A DNA stretch of 64,000 nucleotides from Siniperca chuatsi (taxonomy: Eukaryota; Chordata; Actinopteri; Centrarchiformes; Sinipercidae), in assembly GCF_020085105.1 (NCBI RefSeq), contig NC_058052.1, positions 18,578,733 to 18,642,732 of the forward strand, written 5' to 3'. Positions 37,001 to 56,900 of the stretch are shown here, one piece after another; within the stretch, counting starts at the first letter, position 1, and every line of letters begins with the position of its first letter. The notes beneath the pieces were generated by a model. That model was given only the letters and a program-made list of their open reading frames with translations, was not told where the DNA came from and ran no database searches. The position numbers were made by a program, and so were the translations under genes.

Positions 37001-39202
37001 GCAACAATTTTAATAATCGATTAATTGTTAAAGTAATTTATCAAGCAAAAATGTCAAAAATGTTCTGGTTGCAGCTCCTCAAACATGAATATTTGCTGCT
37101 TGTCTTTGTTTTCTATGACAGTAAACTGAATATTTTGGGGTTTTGGACCGTTGTTCAGACAAAACAAATGATGTGCATATGTCTGCTTGCACTCTGGGAA
37201 ACTGTAATGAGTATTTTTCCCAAGAACAACTTATTAAATCGCTCATGAAAATAATCATTAATGGCAGACCTAAAATTTTCCAAAGTACAAGTAATGAATT
37301 TGGTGGCAAATAGGGAGTGATTTCGGACTTGGATTTCATTTCCTTCAAGGGACAATGGAGAATTTACATTTCCTGACATTTCCGGTCAGATAAGGAGAGT
37401 TAACACTTGAATATGCTAAAAGAAATCACACCCACTCACATCAGAGATTCTCACCAGACGAGACTTAGTCCAAGGGGACAAGCCACACAGACATGAGGGA
37501 ATTCACCATGTCACATGTAATAAGATACCCACTGTAGGACCAGAAGCAAACTAACTACAATGATGTTTCTCTGGCATTCAGACCGGATTGTTCCTTTGCT
37601 TTTAAGAATGTAGCAGCATGAAAAACCGTATAACTATTAATCACTACAAGGGCTTTATTGGGATATAAAATACATGTGTGGCTGTCAAATTTGTGCTGTC
37701 AGAGGAACACAGAAGAATTGTCTCTCAAAGAGACTGGAGGTTGAGTGGGTGTGCATAAGAAATTCTACACAGCCATCGCGAAGACAGGAGAAAGAGTGAG
37801 ATAATGGAGTGAGAGAGGGAAAAACAGCAATCACTAGTTCTTAAAATGTTCATCCTCTCTCCCTCCCACTCCACATTCACCAGTCTACGGTGTGGGTGGC
37901 CGTACACTTGCTGTTTGTGTAGGGAAGTTTTACACTAACTGAATGCAGGGGATTTCTAAGCATATACAATATATCAGCATCAGTAGGAAGCAAATCAGAA
38001 TCATCTGGACTTGGCTATGTAAACTGTATTGCAGCTAATTACCTTACAGATGGTAAACCCATATTAATCATTTACACAAATTCTGGGAAATCCCCTTTCA
38101 CAGCCACCCATTTCTCTGTTGGCCTGCCTTACATCATTCAGTTGACTTATTGCCCAACTCATAACATAACAAAACACAAGGAGAACAAGTTGAATATACT
38201 TCAATAAATCATATATTCTTGAAACTCACCAACACAGGCATTGAGGAACAGCCAATCAGTCCTTCTCATCCTGTTCTTAATCTGCTTCAGTTTTTTGAAA
38301 TCCACCTCCAGTTCCTCTTTACTCCCAATCCCAGCCCCTGACGCCAGTTCAATCCTCTGAAAGTCCATGTTCACCTCTGACTCCCGTTTTGAGGTCGGGG
38401 GTGACCTTCTTTGGCTGCTACTACAACCCCCCATCCCACTTACCACACTCCCTACTCCTTGCCCAACCACATGCCCAACAACACCCCTCCTGTTGTCCCT
38501 GTCCTGTTCATTAAGTTTTGAGGAAGGTTGTTGGCTCTCAGGCTCTGATGCCAGTTTGATGGGTTCAGCTAGCAGACTATTCAGCCTGGGGTGGTCGCAA
38601 ACCACACACTTGAGTGCCTTGGCCCAGTTCTCGTAAGTGCAGGCAGTGCAGGTCCAGTGCTGTGCATGAGTGTTGAGCCTGTTACGGTCATTATATTCCT
38701 CACAGGGGTCTGTAGTGGTGGCTGGGGGAGCAGGGTGGCATCCAGAGCCTGAGGTCTGGGGTGACTCTGTGGGGCTGCGTGGATGCTGGGTATGTCCTTG
38801 ATGGGTTCCATGTTGCCCATGCTGTTGTTGTTGTTGAGCCTGTTGCCTCTGGCACAGGCACTGGGTGCAACGGATGGCCCGAGGCCAGTTCAGGTAGGTG
38901 CACATGTGGCACGACCACTTGCTACTAGTCTCAGGTACATCAACAATGCGGACACGTGGTCGGGCACTGGAGTCTGGACAAATAAGTAAGCTGGAGCCCC
39001 CCTGAGATGGGCTTTTGCTGAGGCCTGCAGGGTTCCACTGGTGCAGACTGGCATCCAGAGCAGGGCTGCTCTTGAAGGGCTCCTCAGTAATGATGGCACC
39101 CCCACTGGGCCTCTGAGCGCGGCACATGGTGCACTTGATGGCTGACGGCCAGTTCTCGTATGTGCAGTATTCACAGGCCCACTTGGCAACCAGCTCGGTC
39201 AT
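24506..39202 (-). CDS. zranb1: Ubiquitin thioesterase ZRANB1 (Trabid), complete gene span
   Basis: An OTU-family deubiquitinase that prefers K29-, K33- and K63-linked chains and has been linked to Wnt signalling and chromatin regulation. Nine exons on the minus strand join in phase (38230-39202, 33609-33796, 32160-32313, 31168-31239, 28979-29177, 27856-27976, 27306-27435, 24953-25182, 24506-24724), giving 761 aa against 708 in human. Three NZF zinc fingers lie at residues 8-27, 96-115 and 183-202, an ankyrin-type ubiquitin-binding domain at about 310-440, and the OTU domain beyond. Nucleophile Cys496 and His638 are spaced by 142 residues, as are human C443 and H585. The extra length is in the linkers around the third finger. 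The start ATG at 39202 gives the same 7-residue lead as human; the in-frame upstream GTG is not needed. Confidence 0.97.
24953..25182 (-). CDS. zranb1: zranb1 coding exon 8: OTU catalytic His
   Basis: Encodes residues 614-689 (VYLPLLWEQSFCWKSP..., GYTRGHFSALVAMEND, LNTDDDVTVTFLPLVDSE, ending FLSAQE). His638 of RGHFSAL is the catalytic base of the OTU fold. Confidence 0.97.
25183..27305 (-). other. zranb1 intron with a hAT-like repeat
   Basis: No coding exon. It holds a degenerate nonautonomous element of the CAGTG(G/A)TGGAA family from 25977 to about 26510, including a poly-A run near 26377. Confidence 0.75.
25977..26510. mobile_element. Degenerate hAT-like nonautonomous element
   Basis: The left end CAGTGATGGAACA resembles the CAGTGGTGGAA terminus at 47832. 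The interior has the family's typical AAAAGTACTC and GTAGTGGAGTAGAAGTATAAAG modules. A matching right terminus was not found, so this copy is probably truncated or decayed. Confidence 0.55.
27306..27435 (-). CDS. zranb1: zranb1 coding exon 7
   Basis: Encodes residues 570-612 (PGSSLEQTHIFVLAHILRR... GETLGYTRFQ) plus the first base of Gly613. HIFVLAHILRRPI and YYKSFRG match the Trabid OTU core closely. It is preceded by TTTTACAG and followed by GTGAAAAG. The intron upstream (27436-27855) shows nothing notable. Confidence 0.96.
27856..27976 (-). CDS. zranb1: zranb1 coding exon 6, behind a TG-repeat acceptor
   Basis: Completes Trp529 and encodes residues 530-569 (FYTRWKEWESWYSQSFG... AFILSLASQ). 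On the minus strand the acceptor reads (TG)43-CTGCAG, so a microsatellite stands in for the polypyrimidine tract. Confidence 0.96.
27983..28068. repeat. (CA)43 microsatellite
   Basis: An uninterrupted 86-base CA tract, which reads as TG on the zranb1 coding strand, six bases from the splice junction of coding exon 6. Confidence 0.98.
28069..28978 (-). other. zranb1 intron
   Basis: Beyond the CA tract at its edge, no gene or known repeat was recognised. Confidence 0.7.
28979..29177 (-). CDS. zranb1: zranb1 coding exon 5: OTU catalytic Cys
   Basis: Encodes residues 464-528 (LEEESPIINWSLELG..., NRTAGDCLLDSVLQATWG, ending SLHDCSH) and two bases of Trp529. Cys496 of AGDCLLDS is the nucleophile. 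Confidence 0.97.
29178..31167 (-). other. zranb1 intron with a TTAA-flanked MITE
   Basis: Holds the MITE at 29907-30194. Nothing else recognised. Confidence 0.7.
29907..30194. mobile_element. TTAA-flanked MITE, family with the copy at 34117
   Basis: Begins TTAAAGGAACAGTTCAC and ends GGGGTGAACAGTCCCTTTAA, so the termini are inverted repeats with TTAA at both edges. The right half (AATCTAGATGGATAAATA ... ACTACAGGTAAGAGGAAAAA) is nearly identical to the right half of the copy at 34117-34549. Confidence 0.8.
31168..31239 (-). CDS. zranb1: zranb1 coding exon 4
   Basis: A 72-base exon encoding residues 440-462 (IEDLPPAVQEKLFDEVLDRD, VQK) with split Asp439 and Glu463. It links the ankyrin-type ubiquitin-binding domain to the OTU domain. 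Confidence 0.95.
31240..32159 (-). other. zranb1 intron
   Basis: No gene or known repeat recognised. Confidence 0.65.
32160..32313 (-). CDS. zranb1: zranb1 coding exon 3
   Basis: Encodes residues 388-438 (VSQQAVKCIPAMVCPELTEQ ... HQRKGDFTCYFLTDLVTF, ending LPA), part of the ankyrin-type ubiquitin-binding region. Acceptor TCTCTGCAG, donor GTCAGC. Confidence 0.96.
32314..33608 (-). other. zranb1 intron
   Basis: No gene or known repeat recognised; AT-rich. Confidence 0.65.
33609..33796 (-). CDS. zranb1: zranb1 coding exon 2: ankyrin repeat
   Basis: Encodes residues 326-387 (VVEGDLAAVEAYKSSGGD..., RPSAFDDGFTLVHLAIRFQR, ending LLTE). The GFTLVHLAIRFQRQDM segment has the helix-turn-helix signature of an ankyrin repeat, as in the Trabid AnkUBD. 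Confidence 0.96.
34117..34549. mobile_element. TTAA-type MITE with long terminal inverted repeats
   Basis: The ends AAAGGGACAGTTCACCCC and GGGGTGAACTGTCCCTTT are exact inverted repeats, and the match continues inward for about 36 bases in all. The right edge is TTAA; the left is TTGA, one change away. There is no coding capacity. Confidence 0.85.
37000..37270. repeat. Teleost interspersed repeat (TCGATTAAT family)
   Basis: Contains AATAATCGATTAATTG, AGCAAAAATGTCAAA and TTTTGGACCGTTGTTCAGAC, with CTCTGGGAAACTGTAATG further on. The same modules occur in the same order at 52215-52560, showing this is a dispersed family. Confidence 0.65.
38230..39202 (-). CDS. zranb1: zranb1 coding exon 1: three NZF zinc fingers
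   Basis: Encodes residues 1-324 plus the first base of Gly325. Each finger has the form W-x-C-x2-C-TY-x-N-W-x6-C-x2-C: residues 8-27, 96-115 and 183-202. The TY pairs (14-15, 102-103, 189-190) are the ubiquitin-contact residues of NZF domains. A Gln/His-rich stretch (about 118-140) follows the second finger, and a Gly/Val-rich stretch (GVVGHVVGQGVGSVV) follows the third; both are absent from the human protein. The exon ends in the TDWLFLNACVG segment that opens the ankyrin region. Confidence 0.97.
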
Positions 39203-40553
39203 CGTCACACCGCCGCTGAGGGAGGCTTCCTGCCGTTCAGAGGGGTTCTCAGCTCGGCAGATCCACTCTTAAGGAGATCACACAGCAAGCAGTTCACTAG
39301 GGTACAAAAAAAGACAAGATATTTTAGCAAAACGCTTTGATGTTATACTAAATAAACATACTGAATTTGACTACACTAGATAATGAAAGAAGACAAACCA
39401 AAATATCTTATAACTCAAAGGCAACCACTTCTGAAAGGTAAAAGGATTAACAATACACTTGAAAGAAATGTTTCTGCATTCAAAAAGGCAAAATATGGTG
39501 CTTAACTTTCCAGGTTTTCAGGGGTAAATCTCTCCAATAATGCACTGTTACACAAAACCTAGACAAAGCATGCTTTATTACAGCCACGTGTGCCACTCAG
39601 CCGTTGGGTCATTTACTGTCAAATCTAAAGTGCTGTAGGCTCTTGATCTGCCACTAAAGAGCAATGTTTAGAGACCCACAAAGCAAAGTGCCAGGACCAA
39701 GCTGCAGCCTGGAGTGCAACACTGAACCTCTGCGCTTCTATTAAAACCTGACACTGGCTTTAAACACATACATTAAGTTACATACACCAGGCAAACGTGC
39801 CCTACAACTGAGCTGGGTAACAAGAAACAAGGACATATGAAACCAGACACCCAGCAGGGAGGCGCGTGACTGGTTAAGACACTTACTGATGCACTGAAAT
39901 TGAATGTGCCCCAGCCCCAAAGCCTTTTACCTACATATGAAACTGAATTATCCAAACCACTCGTTTGCCCGTGTTACATTCTGAACATTATTTACGAGGC
40001 AAAGGCTTATACGAGAAGTTACCGTTACCTCGCTGAGGTAGCTCAGGCAGAAGAGTTGGTTGTACTGTGTTACACCACGCCTCCAAGTTTACCAACACAC
40101 AGTGAGATATTCAACACATTTGAGAGATACGATTCCCCAGAGCTGTATGTTTTGTAGGCAAAGCTAACAAAAATGAATATGCGCACAGCAGCCTTGCCCA
40201 TGTTTAACAAATGAGGTAGTAACGTTCAACCTGTTTACTTGTGACTAGCAAAGTGTTTAGTGCATAAAAACAAGTTCAGAGTTTAATTCAAATGAGCAGT
40301 CCACTGGTGTCGTGTGCATTTACAGCTAACATTAACGTTACTTAACTAACAAACTAGCTAACTAACGCAGCTAGCTGTTTGTTATCTTAGTTGACAACTA
40401 GGCTACGTTTGTTTGGTTGCCAGCCAGAAATTATAGCCAAGCTAGCTGGCTGCTCGCTAACATTACGGGATTATGTTTTGTCTCTCTGCCTGTAACCGTT
40501 TGAGAGGCCCTTATTAACTCTACAAAAAGCTCGTCTAACGTTGAAATCCTTAC
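39203..40553 (-). other. zranb1 5' UTR and first intron
   Basis: On the minus strand a CCTTAAG acceptor at 39268-39269 is a plausible start of the coding exon, leaving about 65 bases of 5' UTR. The rest is probably intron. TAGC-rich sequence fills about 40320-40450. Confidence 0.5.
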
Positions 40554-40745
40554 CTTTGCTTTGCTGTGTTGACACTCCTCAGTTTGCCACTGCAGCCAAA
40601 ACAAATGGAGCTTCCCCGAGCTTCCCCCCAGACCAGAGAAACCCAATCCGAACTCAGGCTTCTCTCACTTGACCGACACTAACCGCATATTTACTTCTTT
40701 GGTGCGCCGTGTAGTTGGCAGTTGAATGTCCATACATACCGTGGA
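40554..40745 (-). other. zranb1: Candidate zranb1 5' noncoding exon
   Basis: The minus strand shows GCAAAG|GTAAGG, a strong donor, at the edge of a CpG-richer stretch. No coding start is present. The upstream limit is a guess from base composition. Confidence 0.45.
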
Positions 40746-41060
40746 GCAAGAACACCCCCTAGTCCCGTCCCTCGGCCGTCTGCTTTGACACTTTAAATCA
40801 TTGTTACCCCTTTCCCGATATCCAAACACCAAGCTTACGGGCTTTAATGGCGGCACAAGGGAAGGGAAGCAACCGATGCAGGGCTAAAAAATAAACTACG
40901 AGGGAGAGCAGAGGGCTCTGGGCCGTGTTACAGTCAGAGGCAGGGTCAGGATTTACCACCTGAATCTGCCAACCAAGCTGATTGGTTGATTTTTGAGTAT
41001 CCTTTGCCACTGACCAATCAGATTCTACGTCTCTCATTCCATCTGTTAAAAGGCTCCGTG
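40746..41060 (-). promoter_or_regulatory. Candidate zranb1 promoter with two CCAAT boxes
   Basis: CpG-containing sequence upstream of the candidate first exon. CCAAT boxes occur in opposite orientation as ATTGG at 40981-40985 and CCAAT at 41014-41018, each within a GATTGG/CCAATC context typical of NF-Y sites. Promoter activity is inferred. Confidence 0.45.
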
Positions 41061-43714
41061 GAAGCAAAACAGGCTCGAATGTTAGTAATAACAACGGCAA
41101 TTTGGTTTAGAGATCTTTTTTGTCGATGGGTCAAGTTACAGTAAAAACATGTTTGTTTTCAATTCGTGCATCGTAATTTGTTGCATCTCTGACAGGCAAC
41201 CACGTGGTATCCCCTCAAAAGGAATAGGGGGATGATGTCATCGTAAAAATACTGCAGCAAGCAGTCTGCAGTAATGCATAACAGCTTGATCAACAGTTCT
41301 TAGCGCGGAATTATTATTGTTGACGGGCATCTACGCACTTCGAGGCCGAAATTTAATTTGCACTATAATTAATACTTTACCAAGTCATTTGTTCACCAGA
41401 GGAAAATGTATGCATGAATGCAAGTCTTGTTTACTGAAAAGTCCGTCCCACTCCAATATGATGTCACTGAAACAAGCACCAGTAGGTCTGGCGCATAAAA
41501 ATACACATCCAAAATAAATGTACTAGTTATGGTTTTGCACGAGTCTTTGGAAGAAGCTTTAAGTTTGTAGTAATTGTACAGTCATTTTAAAATGTTTTAT
41601 GCTCCGTAATTAACCTGCAAAACACATTGTATACATTTTAAAGCATACAAAACTCACTTGCACATTTAAAGTGGTACTTCATTCATCGCAATAAGAAAAC
41701 AAAGGCACATCATATCACATATGCATGTCTCATTTATTATCCCCCAGTTTAAGAACCATGTTCTTTTTGCTCATCCAAGCAAGTCCTTGGTCTACTTTCA
41801 TCAAGTACACATATCCAGATAAAAGCAGAGAATATCTAAACTGTGCACTGGACTTTGTGCTTTCAGGGAGGTGTTGATGTTGCAATGGCCCACTCGGGGA
41901 AGGAAGGGTAGGGTCACTCCATACAGTAAGAGTACAGTATATTTGTATTATGTTGGAACTTGAAAGGTATAGGATCCTCACAATGTTACTTCTCTCACGC
42001 TTAATGCCAGTGGTCCTCAGCACCAGAGTCCTGCTGGTTTTCACTTTTGCCCACAAATCAGGGTTACACCTGGGGATGCTAGAAAGAAAGACTTAAAAAG
42101 CAATCATCTAGGGACTGAGGACCAGGATTAAGAGTGAGGACCAACATTGAGAACTGTTGCTTTATACCACAACACTCAACTGAGACAAGCTTATACAGTA
42201 AGTGCTGTTTAAATGCTGCCCCCTCCCTTGTTTACTATACATTCATTTTATATTTCCTTATTATATTCCACTACTCAAAGGAAACCATACTCCTAAAAAT
42301 TGATTTTGTCATTTATTTTAACATTGTGTGATTGTGTTACTCTGCATGATTATTAAGTAACATTTTTGAGTGCCAGTTCCCGATAAGTGATGCATTGGCA
42401 TTACACATCAGGGCAAATTAAATGACCCTAAGGCAAAAAACATGACATACAAACAGGCTGTGTAAATAAAGTAGAGCTTGTTCACAAGGCAAAGCTTCTC
42501 CCACCATAAAATGTCTTTATTTCCAAACTGAGTGCAACCTTGCTGATCACTGTTAGAAGTCTTCCATGTGCAGTGCAAATGTCTGTCCATGCTGAATATA
42601 ACAGTGTCTAGAATTGAAGGGTTCGTGCAAGAAGGGTGTCCTACATCCAGCACCCAATCAATCCTCACCTCGTTACTCACTTGTCTTCAAATGGGCCAGA
42701 TGTTTAAAAGTCATCTGCATGCCAGTCATGCTCATCATACCAACTCTGCCTTGCAGGAAGTATAAGTTACTAAGCAGATTCCTTCTGACTTTACAGTTAT
42801 AATTCCAGTTTCAAATATTAAAGCAAGCAAAGTCACAGCTGCAACCATGAGATGCAGGTCCACTTAGCAGTGAATGTAAAAAGGGAACACAACTTTAGGA
42901 AGCAGTGAAGATTGTTTTAGGTAGACAAAATACCACATTATGGAAAGGGAGGCATATAATTGCAGGACTAATAAAAATAAAGCTGGAAGTCGATTATTGC
43001 AAACACAACACATAATTTTACCCCTCAAAAGAGATCTGTGAATGTGTTCTGTGTGCAGATAGAAACTGCCCTGAGTGGAAGGCACTGTATACTGAAGCAA
43101 GGTCATGATGTTTTCATCACATTATCCAGGTCCATACACGTAACATTGACCCAACCAGGTCAGAATACATGAGGTCTGCTGTCAACTATGCCAAGACAGG
43201 AAGGTGATCACTCTCTCTGTTCCCAAGGTTACAATTCACACACTACAGGGGGTATATAAGCCTTCTATTATGACTTTAATAGAGAACAAGTCAGTGAGAA
43301 GTGAGCTTGAAGTGGTTATATGATCACGGTCAGTAGTATTGGAGACAACCAGCACTGTGAAGTGGAAGTAGCAGCCAGGTTTCTATGTGAAGAAGAACAG
43401 ACAGGTGCAGTTTTTAGTGGTAGCTCTCTGTTGCAGCAGCAGAAAGGGAACCTTAAGCATCTGGTTAGTAAAGCTACAGTACACTGTGTTTGCCCTGTGA
43501 ACCCCGTATAACACACAAAAGCTGAGCTGAGTTTGGCTCAGGGTGGTCAAAGAGGACCACTCAAGTGGCACAACATAACAGCATTGGTATAGCACAATAA
43601 TAAAGAAATCTTAAATTTTGTTAAGTGCAGCAAAGCGCATACAATTTCAGTGTTATCCAAGAGGAACAAGACATTGACATTCTTGTCAATCAAATTAGAT
43701 TAACTGTTAATCTG

Positions 43715-43770
<56 letters not shown>

Positions 43771-44532
43771 GTATATATAAAGCACCCATTAGAGAAGTGT
43801 CAGATTAAATTTTGTTTGAAATCTATTCTTCATCATTTAAATAAAACTGTATGATTAATTAGACTGTGTAAATGGAAAAGAAATTGTAACAAATCCAAAA
43901 TCAAATGTGAGAAATGTGCATGTTAAAGAAATTCTAGTTAGAGATATAGATACATCTTCAAATTAAAAACATTTGCCTACTTCTTTTTAAAAATTGTTTG
44001 AAGGCAGCAGAATATTTTCCCATTACTTTTTTAAAGACGGTTTGTTAAAAAAAAAGGCAAAAAAAAAAGTGCAAGATGCAAGAGTGGGTGCTCAGAGTTG
44101 GTGATGCAAATGTGAAACCATAAAGATACAGAAAGCGTGGAGTAGGGCCTGTCTTTTAGGGAGCCGGCTTGCCAACCAGTTGGCATAAATTGTGTTGTAA
44201 TATCCACTTCTGACCCTGAATCCAGACACATCCACAATGTAGTACCCAGACCGACCCCATTCCAAAAAAAGAAAAAATGAAAACAGACGACTTTTTCCCC
44301 CCCAGTGAGACACACCTGTTAAGCCTGCAAAGCCTAGCAAAGTTTCCCCTTAAAATGGAGATCAGACTAAGACAAGAAGAAATACTCACAGCGGGACACC
44401 ACCTGCACATGCCTTTCACTTTCAGGACTGGCACTTCTTTTGTCTAGAATTGTCTATCTTTGATTGCTTGAGATGCCCATCTCTCAAGGTGTGTCACTTA
44501 TTTGTGTCCCATACACACCCTGTGGCATGTTT
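41061..44532 (-). other. zranb1-abraxas2 gap, probably including the abraxas2 3' UTR
   Basis: No coding exon. Minus-strand AATAAA hexamers at 42516-42521 and 41733-41738 are candidate polyadenylation signals for abraxas2, giving a 2.0 or 2.8 kb 3' UTR. An (AT)25 tract lies at 43718-43767. Confidence 0.45.
43718..43767. repeat. (AT)25 microsatellite
   Basis: A pure 50-base AT alternation that can fold on itself. It lies about 0.8 kb past the abraxas2 stop codon. Confidence 0.97.
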
Positions 44533-53764
<9,232 letters not shown>

Positions 53765-53879
53765 GATGGAAACATCCCTATCAATCCCGATGCCCCCTGC
53801 GGTTGCATGCAAGCTCCTCAAACGCAACGTCTTGTGGGAACTGTATGCTACGACTTGACAAGGCAGTCCCCTCTCCAGC
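53765..53879. promoter_or_regulatory. Bidirectional abraxas2/eef1akmt2 promoter
   Basis: Only 115 bases separate the two opposite start codons. There is no TATA box, and CpGs are present. The minus strand contains TACAGTTCCCACAAG, a loose match to the ZNF143 site. Start positions of transcription are unknown and may lie within either reading frame's edge. Confidence 0.7.
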
Positions 53880-53989
53880 ATGGAAGTCACGACAGAAACC
53901 CCGCATGGCTGTGGAAATACCTCGGACCCAGAGGAAGACAGAGGCTCAGATACCGATTTTGAACCTTCAAAGCTCGGAACGAAAGAATA
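53880..53989 (+). CDS. eef1akmt2: eef1akmt2 coding exon 1
   Basis: Encodes residues 1-36 (MEVTTETPHGCGN... DFEPSKLGTKE) plus two bases of Tyr37. PSKLGTKEYW corresponds to human PSALGTREHW. The first 28 or so residues are acidic and poorly conserved. Confidence 0.93.
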
Positions 53990-56900
53990 GTAAGTGTTAG
54001 CTCCGTCGTTAGCCCCGTTGCTAACGTTAACTTGGTTATTCTCGTCAGGCTCCTCAGCTACAACAGACAACAACAGAGCTAACTGACATAACGGTAACCC
54101 GTTCAAAATATGTTTTAGGATTTTTCTATATAGCTAGGAGCTACCACTTATTTAGACATTGTATCCACCATGCGGTAACGTTACCACAAGTGCTCAACAT
54201 ATAATTGGCACGTCCAGTATGTGGTGTTGAGAGCAAGAAGAAAGTTGATTTGTTAGCTAGAAAATAGGTGCTGCTCAGACACTTAAATGAAGAAATGTGT
54301 AGCTCCCGTCTGTTTAGAGTTGTTTTATACAGTCTATGGTTGTAAAGTTAATGTTGTTATCTCAGTTTGCATGTCCCTGTAACCGTTAAATTGGCTGTTT
54401 TTTAATGGTGATGTTTGCTGTTGTCCTGATCAAGAGAGAGCAGCAGGCAAAATATTAGCAATTAGCCATATAAACTTTAAGTCAGGCTACTTTTTTATTT
54501 TTATTTTTTTTGCACTCAACTGTGTCATAGTTATAATATACCAACGTGTCATCTATGCTTATAGTATTTATATAACTAATTGTCAGTGACTGTCCTTTTC
54601 TGCAGTTGGGAAGATGCATACCAAAAAGAACTTGAGACATTCAAAGACACTGGGGATGTTGGTGAGATATGGTAATCATACACAGAGTACTGACATGCTT
54701 GTATGGTAATTGCCAGAACTAACCCAACATTTCCACTGGTTATGACAGTGGCCCGGTCTGTGATTATTTGCCATGCCAAAATGTTGTTTCCTAACAAGAG
54801 ATTTGTTTAATGCAGTATTTTTGGTTTCTGACAATAGCCTGTTTTATTACTAAAGTCTGCGTGCTTCCGTCTTCTTGTAAGGTTTGGTGAGGAGAGCATG
54901 AGCCGTGTGCTGCGATGGATGGACAAAGCTAAGATCCCAAAAAATGCTGCCATTCTTGACATTGGCACTGGAAATGGAGCCTTTTTAGTTGAACTGGTGT
55001 GAACAGAGTAAAAATACATTTTGACACTATTATGATTTTTATTTCACAGGCATTGATCACAAAAATATAGAACATCTGTGGATTATCTAGGGATACTGTT
55101 AGTGGAAACACTCATTGTTGTATTTTTCAAAGCTTAGAAAGCCACAATCCAAATGCCTGCCATGTCCATTGATTTGGGATAATGGCAGAAGTCTCAGCAA
55201 TCTCAAAACCTTGCTCAACACTATCTGCACCACTAGGGGTTAAGTGGAAAATACGTTTGTAATTTAGGTGATCTGAGCCTTTAATGGATAGTTTGTGAAT
55301 GACAGCTAGGTTTATTGTGATGACCTTGTTAACAAATTACTTTAACTTTTCTCAGACATTTCTGTGACAATTGATAAGCTTTGTTCTTCATTTGCTGTGT
55401 TTATGTTTGAAGGCTAAACACGGATACAGGAATCTGACTGGTATAGATTATTCTCCAGCATCTGTAGACTTGGCCAGAAATGTTCTGCAGGCACAGGACT
55501 TGACGGATGTCACTGTAAAGGTGGGTTCAGTTATGTTTGTTATTAAAGCTTTTGTTTTACTGTAAAGTTAACATACACTATCGTATCACGACACATTTAG
55601 CAGCCACAGGGGCTACATTCTGTTCATGTTTATTGTGATAAGAAGTGACCAACAGTTGGGAAATGTAAATTGATACCAGACATAATTTCTAATTGGGATA
55701 TGAAAACTTTGTGGGTTTTACAGCAAATAAGGCTGTAGTGGTGCCACTATAGCATTCACATTATGGCAGACTGAAACTTATATCTTTGTACTTTATGTAT
55801 ATATGCACACAGGTGTTAAAGTGCCTAACAGCAAAAGTGCCTGCTGCAACGTAATATTTTATTGTAACTGGTGCATCTTATGCCATGCGCAAATAACCTT
55901 TGATTGATCAAATGAATCCCCTTCGTTCCTAAATGCCAATGATACAATATAGCTTTCAGCATACCGTGAGCCAACCTGGGAAGGTTAGAAGAAACTCTCC
56001 TGTGTTCACCATGTGGGAGAGTTGGATAGGAAGAAGGCCCTGAAAGTGTTGAGTCTGCCGACAATTCAGATTAAACCACTTCAAACCCCAATGAATTGGC
56101 AGGATCTAACACATCTACTAACATATATATGTAAGAAAAACAAGTTATAAATGCTGTCCACTCTATAAGGGATGTGATGAGTGAGTTTTCCTCTCCTGTG
56201 TGCATAATACAGTTGCGCCTATGATGGTGTGTGCTTTGCTTGGGCAGAAAGCCTTCCACTGAAGTCAATATTGACCTTAGCAGCACAGGAGAGCACAGTG
56301 GTTGTGTGTGTGTGAGAAATGGTATGTTGGCATCTTGTTCATTTCTTCAAGACTGCTGAATGCCAAAATAATTTGTGTGAATGTGCTCGTGGTATGGGCA
56401 TGTGTAGCTTTGAATGCAGTCTTAGGGACTGTGAGGAGTTTCAACCACATGATAAAAAAGCTTCTTCATCAGGTCTTACCTCAAAGGTCATTATTAGACT
56501 CAAATCTATGTCAAGCCCCGTCTCCTTTTACAGTAGTCACTGCCTACTGCTGCTTTGACACATCACTTTCATACATTCCTTCAACATCTTCCCAGTTTTT
56601 CCATTTGACAGGCTCACGCTCAAATTTAACTCGGGTCAGTTGCAACAGTACATAGACATTTCTGTCTCCAGTGAATCACTGTTGATCCTTCTTCATAAAT
56701 CACACATTTTGTGACCCATGGTTTGTGAGTATGCTGCTCTTGAACTCTCCCCAGAGATCTGGTATTCTGCCCTGTGTCCAGATAAAGGGCTCCTGTCACT
56801 GGTGGTGTGGTAGGTCAGCAACCTCTGCAGAATTAACTGCTGTCATGTCAGCAGTTGGAATTTAGTTTTTAAAGTTAACCAGTGAGGTATAACACATTTC

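Larger units (their letters stand above)
33797..38229 (-). other. zranb1 first coding intron, MITE and interspersed repeat
   Basis: The longest zranb1 intron. It contains a MITE at 34117-34549 and a copy of a TCGATTAAT-type repeat at about 37000-37270. No further exon was found. Confidence 0.7.

Noticed and set aside
38367-38989. Antisense frames opposite zranb1 coding exon 1
   Set aside because: Shadows of a long coding exon on the other strand.
39203-39208. Upstream in-frame GTG as an alternative zranb1 start
   Set aside because: The ATG at 39202 gives the same N-terminal length as the human protein; a non-ATG start is not needed.
53803-54000. 65-residue plus-strand frame over the eef1akmt2 start
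   Set aside because: It is in a different frame from the splice-supported EEF1AKMT2 product and has no recognisable homology.
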